Positions 1-8,590 of a stretch of DNA of 39,958 nucleotides are shown here, piece after piece (positions within the stretch are counted from its first letter, which is position 1; every line of letters starts with the position of its first letter). The DNA lies in NCBI RefSeq assembly GCF_025291715.1, contig NZ_JAMBIZ010000033.1, positions 1 to 39,958 of the forward strand, written 5' to 3'. The stretch comes from Metasolibacillus sp. (lineage in GTDB: Bacteria > Bacillota > Bacilli > Bacillales_A > Planococcaceae). The position numbers and the translations under genes are program-made. The notes under the pieces are model-generated. The model saw only the letters and a list, made by a program, of their open reading frames with translations. It had not been told where the DNA came from and searched no databases.

Positions 1-7
1 AGAAAAA

Positions 8-43
8 GAGAGTACAGGAACGAATATTCGTTCCTGTACTCTC
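8..43 (-). terminator. Perfect-palindrome terminator
   Basis: Two 18-nt arms are exact reverse complements with no loop spacer. On the minus strand the hairpin is followed by a run of T (plus-strand positions 3-7). It lies about 100 nt past the stop of the CoA-disulfide reductase gene and is the likely end of that transcript. The 36-bp palindrome could also act on plus-strand transcripts entering from the left. Confidence 0.7.
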
Positions 44-120
44 TCACTTGTGCCTGAGGGACTTTTTCAGTGCCCTCCTTCTGCGTACGGCAATCCTTTT
101 TCACATTAAATTGTGTGAGA

Positions 121-140
121 ATTGTTTGTGTGCCTGGCAC
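121..140 (-). repeat. 20-nt dispersed repeat, copy A
   Basis: The minus-strand sequence GTGCCAGGCACACAAACAAT is identical to the copy at 1507-1526. It contains the palindromic core GTGCCAGGCAC and lies one base past the stop codon of the CoA-disulfide reductase gene. Confidence 0.7.
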
Positions 141-141
141 A

Positions 142-1452
142 CTAACTATAACGCTTGGCAATCTGAAGCAATGGATCCCATACGCCATTAAACGGTGGCG
201 AATAGGATAAATCAATATCTAATAAATCGGGCAAGGTCATCTCTGCCGCTAGTGCCGTCGCAAAAACATCGATGCGCTTATCAACACCTGTGCCAACCGC
301 CTGTAAGCCAAGTAATTTTTGCGTATCTTTTTGTACAACCATGCGCAAATAAATCGGCTGTGCATCAGGATAATAGCCTGCAATATGATTCGCTTTATGC
401 GTATAAACATCGTACGCAAGCCCAAGCTTGTCCGCATCCTTTGATGTAACACCTGTCATGCCAATCCCTATGTCGAAAAACTTCAAAATCGCAGTGCCTG
501 CCACTCCTTTAAAGCTTGTTGCCTTGCCAGCCATATTAAGCCCTGCTACACGTCCTTGTTTATTCGCAGTTGTGCCTAGCGCAACATAGTCATATTCGCC
601 TTTTACATAATGGAAATGCGCTACGCAATCCCCTGCTGCATAAACATTCGGTAGCGATGTTTGCATATGCTCATCGACAATAATGGCACCATTATCCCAT
701 TGTTTTAGCTGGTCTGCAAAAGCAGTATTTGGTTTAATTCCTGTTGCGACAATGACAAGGTCTGTTGGATAGCTACCTTGCTCCGTTACAACAGCCTCCA
801 CCTGCTTTATTCCTGTAAAGCCTGTCACCTGTTCATTCAATAACACTTCTATACCCTGCTTCTGTGCCTCAGCTAACACATGCTCAGCTAGCTGTTCATC
901 AAGCAGTGACATAAGCTGTTTACCACGATGAATTAGACGCACTGCCAAATTGCGTTCTCTCATCGCCTCTACCACTTCAAGCGCAATATAGCCTGCCCCT
1001 AATACCGTAACATGACGTACATTTTGCAGGCTTTCTAGCAATTCATGCATTTGTGGAATCGTTTTTACCGTATGGATATTTTCCAAATGTGTGCCATCCC
1101 AATCAGGCATCGTCGGACTGGCACCTGTAGCGATTAATAATTTATCATATGGCACAGTAAAGGGCTCATCTTGATATTGCCCTTTCACAACCTGTGCCTC
1201 AAAGTCAATCTCCTGCACCTCATGTCGAATACGTGCATCAATACCTCTTTTGCGAAACTCTAGCGCAGAACGTGCAATTAAATTTTCCGGTGAGGAAATG
1301 CGCCCATCAATTACATACGGTAGCCCACATTGCCCATATGAGTAAATCTCTCCACGTTCAAGTGCTGTAATTTCTGCCTCCTCTACATTGCGTAAAATTT
1401 CCATTGCCGCACTCATACCAGCAGCATCTCCACCAATAATGACATATTTCAT
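142..1452 (-). CDS. cdr: CoA-disulfide reductase (FAD/NAD(P)-dependent)
   Basis: Predicted 436-aa cytoplasmic flavoprotein of the CoADR family, which reduces CoA disulfide (and in some members CoA persulfide) with NAD(P)H. An N-terminal FAD-binding Rossmann motif (GGDAAG, residues 7-12) is followed by the single active-site Cys42 in YGQCGLPY. A second Rossmann motif (GAGYIALE) for NAD(P)H lies mid-protein, and an ATGD-like FAD contact (AAGDC) in the C-terminal half. Length matches the 438-aa S. aureus enzyme. I chose the ATG at 1452 because GGGAGTG lies just upstream and the protein begins directly with the Rossmann strand; a longer frame runs upstream through a repeat. It follows the DUF418 gene on the same strand and may be co-transcribed with it. 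Confidence 0.88.
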   Translation of the reverse strand: MKYVIIGGDAAGMSAAMEILRNVEEAEITALERGEIYSYGQCGLPYVIDGRISSPENLIARSALEFRKRGIDARIRHEVQEIDFEAQVVKGQYQDEPFTVPYDKLLIATGASPTMPDWDGTHLENIHTVKTIPQMHELLESLQNVRHVTVLGAGYIALEVVEAMRERNLAVRLIHRGKQLMSLLDEQLAEHVLAEAQKQGIEVLLNEQVTGFTGIKQVEAVVTEQGSYPTDLVIVATGIKPNTAFADQLKQWDNGAIIVDEHMQTSLPNVYAAGDCVAHFHYVKGEYDYVALGTTANKQGRVAGLNMAGKATSFKGVAGTAILKFFDIGIGMTGVTSKDADKLGLAYDVYTHKANHIAGYYPDAQPIYLRMVVQKDTQKLLGLQAVGTGVDKRIDVFATALAAEMTLPDLLDIDLSYSPPFNGVWDPLLQIAKRYS

Positions 1453-1502
1453 CGCAATCACTCCCTTTATTTCATGATACATGAATTGCGACGAAATTGT
1501 GC

Positions 1503-2552
1503 CTAAATTGTTTGTGTGCCTGGCACTTTTTGTTTTGGTTTCCCTGTCATCCAACGCCACAATTTCTCCAACGGCCCAATATTAAAGAACTTAAAATAAA
1601 TTACGCTAAATACAACCTGAATAGCAAAAACCATTGGTGCAATGACGAGAATATCCTTTGAATTGACAACTTCAATGCCCATCATGCCCATAATTGCTAA
1701 AGCAATAAAGCTTTGTGCAATATAGTTTGTTAATGCCATGCGCCCAACCTTTGCAACAGGCTGAAATAGCTTGATTGCTGTTGGGTGAGAGAAAATCCAA
1801 AATGCTAAAATTAAATAGCAGTACGTAATCGGTACTGTACCTAGCGTGGTAATTTTCATTAATTGTCCGTTATTACCGATTGATGCAAACCAAATCCATA
1901 GCATACTACCTACTGCAAATGGTAGCAGCACAATAAATAACGTTTTTAATGGCTTCACTTCTTTTACACTTTGAATCCACCCTGCCTTGGACACATAAAA
2001 GCCAGATAAAAACATAATAAATACAAGCATTGAATCATTGCTAAAAAGGCTTGTAACAAATGAATCAGTTGCAGGAACAAACAGCGGTAATGCCGTTGCA
2101 ATCAAGTGAACAACGATAATTCCTATTAACCAATTGCGAATCGTCTTTAAGCTTGCTTTATAAAATGGCAGCAATAAAAAGCCTATCACTGCATAAAAGA
2201 CTAAAATTGAGCCCCAGAAAATAAAAATATGCACAACGCCAATTAAAAATAACGCAGCTAATCGACGAACAAAGCGCCATCTTGGCTTATCGCCCCTCGC
2301 CTCAGCACGCGATGCAAAAATATAAAAGCCAACCCCAAACAAAAATGAGAAAATGGAAAAGAACTTCTTTTCTACAAAAACATTAATTAACGAACTAATT
2401 GTTTTATTAATACCTGTAAAATCAGGCATCGGCCCACCTTCAACTAATACTTGGTAGCCTGCAATATTAATAAATAAAATACCAAACAAAGCAAAACCTC
2501 GAATAATATCGAGGGATTGAATTCTTTCTTTCGGTGTAACAGATGAACTCAT
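1503..2552 (-). CDS. DUF418 family multi-pass membrane protein (YeiB-like)
   Basis: A 349-aa protein starting with the typical RIQSLDIIRGFALFGILFIN segment of the DUF418/YeiB family, followed by about eight to ten hydrophobic helices. The C-terminal part has the conserved RMALTNYIAQS motif of DUF418. Its function is not established; members resemble membrane acyltransferases. GGGAG lies about 11 nt before the ATG. The last codons (VPGTQTI and stop) are encoded by copy B of a dispersed 20-nt repeat, so the native C-terminus may have been replaced. The CoA-disulfide reductase gene follows 50 nt downstream. Confidence 0.85.
   Translation of the reverse strand: MSSSVTPKERIQSLDIIRGFALFGILFINIAGYQVLVEGGPMPDFTGINKTISSLINVFVEKKFFSIFSFLFGVGFYIFASRAEARGDKPRWRFVRRLAALFLIGVVHIFIFWGSILVFYAVIGFLLLPFYKASLKTIRNWLIGIIVVHLIATALPLFVPATDSFVTSLFSNDSMLVFIMFLSGFYVSKAGWIQSVKEVKPLKTLFIVLLPFAVGSMLWIWFASIGNNGQLMKITTLGTVPITYCYLILAFWIFSHPTAIKLFQPVAKVGRMALTNYIAQSFIALAIMGMMGIEVVNSKDILVIAPMVFAIQVVFSVIYFKFFNIGPLEKLWRWMTGKPKQKVPGTQTI
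1507..1526 (-). repeat. 20-nt dispersed repeat, copy B (in coding 3' end)
   Basis: Identical over 20 nt and in the same orientation as the copy at 121-140. It overlaps the final codons of the DUF418 gene and supplies residues of its C-terminal tail just before the TAG stop. Confidence 0.7.
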
Positions 2553-2650
2553 CTATCAGCAACTCCCTTTTCATATATTGTTACACCTACTATAAATGCT
2601 GTATCTTACATATGCTTAATGCTAACCTTACGACAACCTTAAATAAAAAT

Positions 2651-2680
2651 AAGGCAGAGGAAAATTATGCCCCCTGCCTT
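2651..2680. terminator. Bidirectional terminator hairpin
   Basis: AAGGCAGAGG pairs with CCCCTGCCTT with one mismatch. The stem is flanked on both sides by T-rich tracts (TTATTTTT on plus, the same on minus), so it can stop the DUF6509 transcript and anything converging. Confidence 0.7.
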
Positions 2681-2684
2681 ATTT

Positions 2685-2975
2685 TTACTCTTCTGTTGTC
2701 AATTGCTCCTTGCAAAACGCTACAATCATTGCTTCCTCTTCATCCTCTAAAGCAAAATCTAAGTATTCATTTTCAGCCTTATCAATAATGAAGTAATTCA
2801 GCACGCGTACCTCATCATTATGATAACCAATTAATACGCGCACCTCGATACCTGCTTCCGAATATAGCTCATCCTCCTCGTCAATCTCTACATCTAATAA
2901 AAATTCATAGCGCTTGCCTTCGATAATATTTGTTGGGTCTTTAATTTCTTCAATTGAAAATTGTGTAATATTCAA
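2685..2975 (-). CDS. DUF6509 family small acidic protein
   Basis: A 96-aa soluble, very acidic protein with the pattern EEIKDPTNIIEGKRYEFLLD near the N-terminus and LDFALEDEEE near the C-terminus, which I associate with the Bacillales DUF6509 family of unknown function. No signal peptide or membrane segment. It starts at TTG 2975, with GGGAG eight nt upstream. It is monocistronic and ends directly at a strong terminator. The family name is from memory; no catalytic motif is visible. Confidence 0.7.
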   Translation of the reverse strand: MNITQFSIEEIKDPTNIIEGKRYEFLLDVEIDEEDELYSEAGIEVRVLIGYHNDEVRVLNYFIIDKAENEYLDFALEDEEEAMIVAFCKEQLTTEE

Positions 2976-3097
2976 GTTGCTCGCTCCCTTTGCGAAAGAT
3001 ATGTGTCTTTCTTAATGATAACGTAAAATTACTATGCGTCAACTAGATGACAGCCTCCTTGTCATATGCCAAAATAGAAAGCAAAGGAGATGAAAAG

Positions 3098-4276
3098 ATG
3101 GAAAATTTACTTTATTATGTCGATTCCACAATACAACAATTTTCGGCACAAATTTTACATAGTGGCAATGATGGGCGCAACTATGTCGTGCTTTCCAATA
3201 CAGCATTTTACCCAACAGGTGGCGGACAACCGCATGATACAGGTTGGTTGAACGATGTCGAAGTAGTGGACGTTGAAAAAATTGATGGTGAAATCCGTCA
3301 TTATATAAACGGTGAGCTAGCTTTAGATCATGTGACAGGCAAATTAGATTGGCAGCGTCGCTTTGACCATATGCAGCAGCATACGGGACAGCATATTTTA
3401 ACAGCGGCTTTTGTCGAATTATTCGGCTTTGCTACAACAAGCTTCCATTTAGGCACAGGTTTTGTGTCAATTGATTTGGATACAGCGACAATCACAGAGG
3501 AACAGCTGCAACAAGCAGAGGCACGTGCTAATGAAATTATTTTAGAAAATCGCCCAATTGAAACGAAATGGGTAACGAAGGATGAGCTTGCTGCTTATAA
3601 TTTGCGCAAAGAGGTAGCAGTTGATGAGGATATTCGTCTCGTTATTATTCCTGATTATGATTATAACGGCTGTGGAGGCACACACCCAACATCAACTGGA
3701 CAGGTTAGCCTGTTAAAAATTATGTCAACAGAGAAAATGAAAAAGCAAATTCGCGTTCATTTCGTCTGTGGACAGCGTGTATTACATGAATTAGCAATGC
3801 GTAAAACAGTGCTGACGGATGTAGCAAGACAGCTAAGTGTGCCAGAGGAGCAAGCAGCAACAGCATTACAAAAAGTAATGGAGACAGCAAAAGCTACTGA
3901 TAAAACCTTAGCTGAGGCACAAGAAACATTGCTACAATATGAGGCGCAGGAATTGTTGGCTAACGCAAAGCAGCATATCATAACTGCACATTTTGAAAAT
4001 CGACCAATACAAACATTACAAAAGCTGACACGCTTTATTACAGAGCAGGACGCTACAGCCATTGCCCTGCTTACTGCAAGCAATGATGCTAAGCTGCAAT
4101 TTGTAGCAGCACGTGGACAAAACGTGACGGTCAGCATGAAAAATGTAGCGAACTCCATTTTACCGATTTTAAATGGTAAAGGTGGCGGTAACGATGCACT
4201 TGCTCAAGGCGGCGGTGAGCAAACGCTAGCAGGAGCAGAGTTGCTAGCACATATGGTAAATGCCTTAAAACAATGA
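3098..4276 (+). CDS. Alanyl-tRNA editing protein AlaX (long form, with DHHA1)
   Basis: A 392-aa free-standing homologue of the AlaRS editing domain, predicted to hydrolyse Ser- or Gly-tRNA(Ala). Visible motifs are the zinc-binding HTGQHIL (HxxxH) and CGGTHP (CxxxH) of the SAD editing fold, a coiled-coil middle region, and a C-terminal DHHA1 domain with the Gly-rich GGKGGGND. The ATG at 3098 is preceded by AAAGGAGATG; an in-frame start 51 nt upstream lacks a good site. The stop overlaps the next gene by 4 nt (ATGA), so the two are translationally coupled. Confidence 0.9.
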   Translation: MENLLYYVDSTIQQFSAQILHSGNDGRNYVVLSNTAFYPTGGGQPHDTGWLNDVEVVDVEKIDGEIRHYINGELALDHVTGKLDWQRRFDHMQQHTGQHILTAAFVELFGFATTSFHLGTGFVSIDLDTATITEEQLQQAEARANEIILENRPIETKWVTKDELAAYNLRKEVAVDEDIRLVIIPDYDYNGCGGTHPTSTGQVSLLKIMSTEKMKKQIRVHFVCGQRVLHELAMRKTVLTDVARQLSVPEEQAATALQKVMETAKATDKTLAEAQETLLQYEAQELLANAKQHIITAHFENRPIQTLQKLTRFITEQDATAIALLTASNDAKLQFVAARGQNVTVSMKNVANSILPILNGKGGGNDALAQGGGEQTLAGAELLAHMVNALKQ

Positions 4277-4821
4277 CCTATCTTCAATTGTTTGGCATTT
4301 CGATTCCTACACTTTGGATTGCTTTGTTAATAACAGCTCTATTGCTATCCATTCAACTTGATGATTGGTTTAGCAATGCCATCTTTATTTATATTTTAAT
4401 TTGGAAACTCAGCTATATTTTCCAATGGGAAAGCATATGGGGCTTGCTCTACTTTAATGGAGGTAAAATAGGGCATTGGCTTGGGCTAATTAGTGCTGTG
4501 CTTTATATCGCTTTATTTGCACAGAAAAAATACCCTTCACTCAAAGCACAGGCTAGCATTACGGCATTGCTGTTCATCTATATATTTGAAGTGATTTCCA
4601 ATTTATTGCATATTGATTTTTTATTCGCTGCCATCCAAGGAGCAATCTGCTGCCTTATTTTATTGCTACGTAAAAGGCTCAATTGGCAATGGATTTTACT
4701 ATTTTTCGCAATGGAACTACTAACTTTGTCGTTGCAGCATACGTTAACATTAACGAAGCTTTTTACATTTAGTATGCTGATTTTCATAACTTTGATTATA
4801 AAGGAGAAAAAAAATGGCTAA
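4273..4821 (+). CDS. Small multi-pass membrane protein, unknown
   Basis: A 182-aa protein that is almost entirely hydrophobic, with about six predicted membrane segments, no long soluble domain and a basic C-terminus (KEKKNG). It starts in an ATGA overlap with alaX and itself overlaps the next thioredoxin gene by 8 nt, so it is the middle of a three-gene coupled operon. Its position next to a membrane-anchored TlpA/ResA-type protein suggests an extracytoplasmic thiol role, for example as a membrane partner. There is no Cys pair typical of CcdA or DsbB. A distant prolipoprotein diacylglyceryl transferase-like fold is possible, but I cannot show it. Confidence 0.7.
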   Translation: MTYLQLFGISIPTLWIALLITALLLSIQLDDWFSNAIFIYILIWKLSYIFQWESIWGLLYFNGGKIGHWLGLISAVLYIALFAQKKYPSLKAQASITALLFIYIFEVISNLLHIDFLFAAIQGAICCLILLLRKRLNWQWILLFFAMELLTLSLQHTLTLTKLFTFSMLIFITLIIKEKKNG

Positions 4822-5326
4822 AAAAATATTATCAATTGCTATTATTGCCGCTGCCGTTGTTGTCATCGTTTTTAGCATTGCCAACGCAATGAACAAAAAG
4901 GAAAAGCGTGAAAATGCGGAGCAAGCGGCTGATTTCACATTGGCAATGCTTGATGGCAAGACGACCTCTTTATCAGACTATAGAGGGCAAAAGGTCGTGT
5001 TAAATTTCTGGGCGACATGGTGTCCCCCTTGCAAGGCAGAGGTTCCACACTTACAAAACTTCTATGAGGAAAATGAAAATAGCGATGTACAATTACTTGC
5101 TGTTAACTTAACAGCCTCTGATTCGATGAGCGATGTTGAAAATTTTGTTGATGGCTATGGAATTACCTTCCCTGTTTTGCTTGATGTAGATGGTGAGGTT
5201 GGTCAGCAATATGAAGTAATTACAATTCCGACAACATACTTCCTTGATGAGGAAGGCAATATTGTTGAAAAATACATCGGTGCTTTAGATGAAGAAACGA
5301 TGGAAAATATTTTAGATTCTTATTAA
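4814..5326 (+). CDS. Membrane-anchored TlpA/ResA-type thioredoxin
   Basis: A 170-aa extracytoplasmic thiol-disulfide oxidoreductase. One N-terminal signal-anchor helix (residues 5-24) is followed by a redoxin/AhpC-TSA thioredoxin fold with the active site WCPPC (Cys70, Cys73) and the cis-Pro loop (ITIPTTYF). The WCPPC pair and downstream PTTYFLD match the ResA/TlpA family, which reduces apocytochrome c or other exported thiols. AAGGAG lies 8 nt before the ATG. Last gene of the alaX operon. The physiological substrate cannot be read from the sequence, and no ccs or cytochrome genes are adjacent. Confidence 0.88.
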   Translation: MAKKILSIAIIAAAVVVIVFSIANAMNKKEKRENAEQAADFTLAMLDGKTTSLSDYRGQKVVLNFWATWCPPCKAEVPHLQNFYEENENSDVQLLAVNLTASDSMSDVENFVDGYGITFPVLLDVDGEVGQQYEVITIPTTYFLDEEGNIVEKYIGALDEETMENILDSY

Positions 5327-5334
5327 AACTGTCC

Positions 5335-5360
5335 AAACCTGCTGAGGAATCGGCGGGTTT
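5335..5360 (+). terminator. Weak terminator-like hairpin
   Basis: AAACCTGCT can pair with GGCGGGTTT using G-U pairs, just after the thioredoxin stop. The T tract is short, so confidence is moderate. Confidence 0.4.
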
Positions 5361-5403
5361 TACTGAGTTATGAGCATTTACTTTATACGAGAAATCTTTC
5401 TCG

Positions 5404-5433
5404 TTGACATACCCCTCATAGGTATGGTAAATT
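5404..5433 (+). promoter_or_regulatory. csoR promoter with CsoR-like operator
   Basis: A -35 TTGACA (5404-5409) and a weaker -10 TAAATT (5428-5433) flank the 17-nt inverted repeat ATACCCCTCATAGGTAT (5409-5425). This resembles known CsoR sites (TACCC...GGGTA). The repressor would occupy the spacer and block RNA polymerase, giving autoregulation of csoR-copZ. Confidence 0.7.
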
Positions 5434-5459
5434 GAATATAACGATTGGAGGCGAGCATA

Positions 5460-5771
5460 ATGGAGCATACTGTTGATGAAACGATAGCTTGTCGAAAAAG
5501 CCATCACCCTGAGTCGGTAAAAAAAGATTTATCAACACGTTTGAATCGCATTGAAGGTCAAATTCGTGGCATAAAAGGCATGATTGAAAAGGATGTATAC
5601 TGCGACGATGTCATTACACAGCTAGCAGCAACACAATCTGCCCTCAACAGTGTCGCTAAAATTTTACTTGAAGGACATTTAAAGGGCTGTGTCGTAGACC
5701 GTCTATCAGAGGGCGACGATGCAGTAATAGATGAATTAGTTGTCACAATCCATAAATTAATGAAAAAATAA
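5460..5771 (+). CDS. csoR: Copper-sensing transcriptional repressor CsoR
   Basis: A 103-aa all-helical DUF156-family repressor. After a His/Cys-containing N-terminal tail come the DNA-binding RLNRIEGQIRG helix and the Cu(I) ligand triad Cys48, His73, Cys77 (YCDDV, EGHLKGC), the signature that separates CsoR from persulfide-sensing CstR. Cu(I) binding releases the repressor from its operator. The ATG at 5460 has GGAGG 8 nt upstream; an in-frame TTG at 5445 overlaps that site and is not used here. copZ follows 14 nt downstream in the same operon. Confidence 0.92.
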   Translation: MEHTVDETIACRKSHHPESVKKDLSTRLNRIEGQIRGIKGMIEKDVYCDDVITQLAATQSALNSVAKILLEGHLKGCVVDRLSEGDDAVIDELVVTIHKLMKK

Positions 5772-5785
5772 GGAGCGGATGAATT

Positions 5786-5992
5786 ATGCAAAACGTAACA
5801 TTAAATGTACAAGGTATGTCATGTGGTCATTGTGTGAAAGCAGTAGAAGGAAGCGTTGGTGAGCTTGCAGGTGTTGAGCAAGTAACAGTAAACCTAGAAG
5901 CTGCAACAGTTGCAGTCGCTTTTGATGAAGCGCAAGTAACTGTTGAGCAAATTAAAGAAACAATCGACGATCAAGGCTATGATGTCGAGTAA
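5786..5992 (+). CDS. copZ: Copper chaperone CopZ
   Basis: A 68-aa single HMA domain with the Cu(I)-binding motif GMSCGHC (Cys13, Cys16 region) and the usual beta-alpha-beta ferredoxin-like pattern ending DDQGYDVE. It carries Cu(I) to CopA and CsoR in the cytoplasm. AGGAG precedes the ATG. It is downstream of csoR and 79 nt upstream of copA. Confidence 0.93.
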   Translation: MQNVTLNVQGMSCGHCVKAVEGSVGELAGVEQVTVNLEAATVAVAFDEAQVTVEQIKETIDDQGYDVE

Positions 5993-6000
5993 CATTAAGT

Positions 6001-6030
6001 AGGGTGCTTCTGAAAAGCACTCTCTTCTTT
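6001..6030 (+). terminator. Attenuator-like hairpin between copZ and copA
   Basis: AGGGTGCTT and AAGCACTCT form a 9-bp stem with a 5-nt loop, followed by a pyrimidine-rich CTTCTTT. It could partly terminate csoR-copZ transcripts before copA. The T tract is imperfect. Confidence 0.4.
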
Positions 6031-6040
6031 ACAAAAATAT

Positions 6041-6057
6041 ATACCCCCATACAGTAT
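6041..6057 (+). promoter_or_regulatory. CsoR-like operator upstream of copA
   Basis: ATACCCCCATACAGTAT has the 17-nt length and the ATACCCC half-site of the csoR operator, but a weaker right half. It lies 15 nt before the copA start, so copA can be transcribed on its own under copper control. A TTTACA at 6028 may be the -35. Confidence 0.55.
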
Positions 6058-6071
6058 AAGAGGTGAGCAAA

Positions 6072-8474
6072 ATGGCAACAAAAGAAACAACCTTACAAAT
6101 TACAGGTATGACCTGTGCTGCCTGTGCAACACGCATTGAAAAAGGCTTAAATAAAATGGATGGTGTAGAGGAAGCAACCGTCAATTTAGCGCTTGAAAAA
6201 TCTGCTATTAAATATGATGCAGAGAAAATTAGCACTGCAGATTTAGAAAAGAAAATTGAAGCTTTAGGCTATGGAACAGTAAAAGAAAAAGCTGAGCTTA
6301 ACATTACAGGTATGACTTGCGCTGCTTGTGCAACACGCATTGAGAAAGGCTTAAATAAATTGCAAGGTGTGACAACAGCGAACGTCAACTTAGCTTTAGA
6401 AAGAGCAACAATCGAGTTTAATCCTAGTGAAATTTCCGTTACTGATATGATTGCTCGTGTTGAAAAGCTTGGCTATGGTGCCACACAGCCTATGGCACAG
6501 GAAACAACTGATCACCGTCAGCAGGCTATCCAAAAGCAAACACGTAAATTTATCGCAGCCGCAATTTTCGCACTGCCATTACTTTGGACGATGGTTGGAC
6601 ATTTCTCTTTTACATCATTTTTATATGTACCCGACTTTTTAATGAATCCTTGGGTGCAAATGGCGCTCGCAACACCTGTTCAATTTATTATCGGCTGGCA
6701 ATTTTACGTAAGTGCTTATAAAGCATTGCGCAACGGTAGTGCAAATATGGATGTCCTTGTAGCAATGGGCACATCTGCCGCCTATTTTTATAGTGTCTAT
6801 CAAGCAATTGCACACGGCAACTCACATCATGCGCAGCTTTACTTTGAAACAAGCGCTGTTTTAATTACACTCATTTTATTAGGAAAATTATTCGAGGCAA
6901 AAGCAAAAGGCCGCTCGTCTGAAGCGATTAAAAAATTAATGGGATTACAAGCAAAAACGGCTTTAGTCGTGCGTGATGGTATTGAAAAGGAAATTCCGTT
7001 AGAGGAAGTAGTCATTGGCGATATACTTTTAGTCAAACCAGGTGAAAAGATCCCTGTCGATGGCGAAGTAGTAGAAGGCAGCACAGCAGTAGATGAATCA
7101 ATGTTAACAGGCGAAAGCTTACCTGTTGATAAAAAAGTTGGCGATTTATTATTCGGTGCAACAGTCAATAACAATGGTTTTATCCGTATGAAAGCAACGA
7201 AGGTTGGGCGCGACACGGCGCTTGCGCAAATTATTAAAGTGGTGGAAGATGCACAAGGCTCTAAAGCACCAATTCAACGACTTGCTGACAAAATTTCAGG
7301 TGTTTTTGTACCTATTGTTGTTGGTATTGCTATATTAGCATTTATCGTTTGGATTACGCTCATCACGCCTGGCGAATTCACACCAGCACTTGAAGTTTTC
7401 ATTACGATTCTTGTCATTGCCTGCCCTTGTGCGCTAGGTCTTGCAACACCAACATCTATTATGGCTGGCTCAGGGCGCGCTGCTGAATTTGGCATTTTAT
7501 TTAAAGGCGGCGAGCATTTAGAGCAAACTGGTCATATTGATACAGTAGTTGTTGATAAAACAGGCACTGTCACATACGGTAAACCTGTTTTAACAGATGT
7601 ATTATTAGCTGATGCTACAGATGAAACGACTGTTTTATCATTAGTCGGTGCAGCAGAAAAGCAATCTGAGCATCCATTAGCACAAGCGATTGTGCAAGGA
7701 ATTGAAGAGCGTAACATCTCATTAGGCGATGTGCAATATTTCGAAGCAATTCCTGGCTATGGCGTACAGGCAACGGTTTCAGGGCAAGCTGTTATTGTCG
7801 GTACACGTAAATTAATGGCACAGTACGGTATCGACATTCACAATGTTTTATCGACAATGGAGGCACTAGAGAAAAACGGGAAAACGGCGATGCTTATAGC
7901 AATTAATGGGCAATATGCTGGCCTTGTAGCTGTTGCTGATACCGTGAAGGAAACATCGAAGGATGCAGTTGAACGCTTACAGGCCATGGGTATCGAAGTC
8001 ATTATGATGACAGGCGATAACGAGCGCACAGCCCAAGCAATTGGCGCAGAGGTTGGCGTTAATCAAGTGATTGCAGAGGTACTTCCAGAAGGTAAAGCAG
8101 AAGAAGTGAAAAAGCTACAAGCTATGGGTAAAAAAGTTGCGATGGTTGGCGATGGTATTAATGATGCCCCTGCCCTCGTTACAGCAGATATCGGTATGGC
8201 AATCGGAACAGGTACAGATATTGCGATGGAGGCAGCAGATATTACATTAATACGTGGCGATTTAAACGGCATTGCTGACGCCATTTTAATGAGTCGCAAA
8301 ACGATGCGCAACATTAAACAAAATCTGTTTTGGGCATTTGCCTACAACACATTAGGTATCCCGATTGCCGCAATCGGCTTGCTAGCACCTTGGGTAGCTG
8401 GTGCCGCAATGGCATTTAGCTCCGTTTCCGTTGTATTGAACGCCTTGCGCTTACAACGAGTAAAATTACATTAA
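6072..8474 (+). CDS. copA: Copper-exporting P1B-type ATPase CopA
   Basis: An 800-aa Cu(I)-exporting P-type ATPase. Two N-terminal HMA domains carry GMTCAAC (Cys15/Cys18 and Cys83/Cys86). About eight membrane helices follow, with the A-domain TGES, the ion-site CPC (ACPCALGL), the phosphorylation motif DKTGT, the N-domain SEHPLA and the hinge [10 protein letters not shown]. The ATG at 6072 has AGGTGAG upstream; the in-frame GTG at 6063 lies inside that site. The two HMA copies are unusually alike at the DNA level. A strong terminator follows the stop. Confidence 0.95.
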   Translation: MATKETTLQITGMTCAACATRIEKGLNKMDGVEEATVNLALEKSAIKYDAEKISTADLEKKIEALGYGTVKEKAELNITGMTCAACATRIEKGLNKLQGVTTANVNLALERATIEFNPSEISVTDMIARVEKLGYGATQPMAQETTDHRQQAIQKQTRKFIAAAIFALPLLWTMVGHFSFTSFLYVPDFLMNPWVQMALATPVQFIIGWQFYVSAYKALRNGSANMDVLVAMGTSAAYFYSVYQAIAHGNSHHAQLYFETSAVLITLILLGKLFEAKAKGRSSEAIKKLMGLQAKTALVVRDGIEKEIPLEEVVIGDILLVKPGEKIPVDGEVVEGSTAVDESMLTGESLPVDKKVGDLLFGATVNNNGFIRMKATKVGRDTALAQIIKVVEDAQGSKAPIQRLADKISGVFVPIVVGIAILAFIVWITLITPGEFTPALEVFITILVIACPCALGLATPTSIMAGSGRAAEFGILFKGGEHLEQTGHIDTVVVDKTGTVTYGKPVLTDVLLADATDETTVLSLVGAAEKQSEHPLAQAIVQGIEERNISLGDVQYFEAIPGYGVQATVSGQAVIVGTRKLMAQYGIDIHNVLSTMEALEKNGKTAMLIAINGQYAGLVAVADTVKETSKDAVERLQAMGIEVIMMTGDNERTAQAIGAEVGVNQVIAEVLPEGKAEEVKKLQAMGKKVAMVGDGINDAPALVTADIGMAIGTGTDIAMEAADITLIRGDLNGIADAILMSRKTMRNIKQNLFWAFAYNTLGIPIAAIGLLAPWVAGAAMAFSSVSVVLNALRLQRVKLH

Positions 8475-8475
8475 A

Positions 8476-8518
8476 AAAATCGCATGAAATCCTTTAATAC
8501 TGGATTTCATGCGATTTT
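8476..8518 (+). terminator. Strong terminator after copA
   Basis: A 17-bp perfect stem (8476-8492 with 8502-8518) with a 9-nt loop, ending in TTTT directly after the copA stop. Confidence 0.85.
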
Positions 8519-8534
8519 GTCATAAATTCTTCAA

Positions 8535-8562
8535 TTTGTACTATACCCCCCTATGCTATAAT
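8535..8562 (+). promoter_or_regulatory. Extended -10 promoter with CsoR-like operator
   Basis: TGCTATAAT (8554-8562) is an extended -10 with a perfect TATAAT, and TTTGTA at 8535 is a possible -35. The 17-nt ATACCCCCCTATGCTAT (8543-8559) overlaps the -10 and has the length and C-rich half-site of the copper-type operators upstream of csoR and copA. This predicts copper control of the lipoprotein gene. Confidence 0.6.
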
Positions 8563-8590
8563 TTTATTAAAATAAGGAGGCGAATATTTT

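Noticed and set aside
142-1560. Longer CoA-disulfide reductase starting at 1560
   Set aside because: The extra residues are encoded by a dispersed repeat and the neighbouring gene's end; the ATG at 1452 has a ribosome site and the family N-terminus.
2543-2788. Plus-strand open frame opposite the DUF418/DUF6509 genes
   Set aside because: Low-complexity translation, crosses a terminator and lies antisense to a recognised gene.
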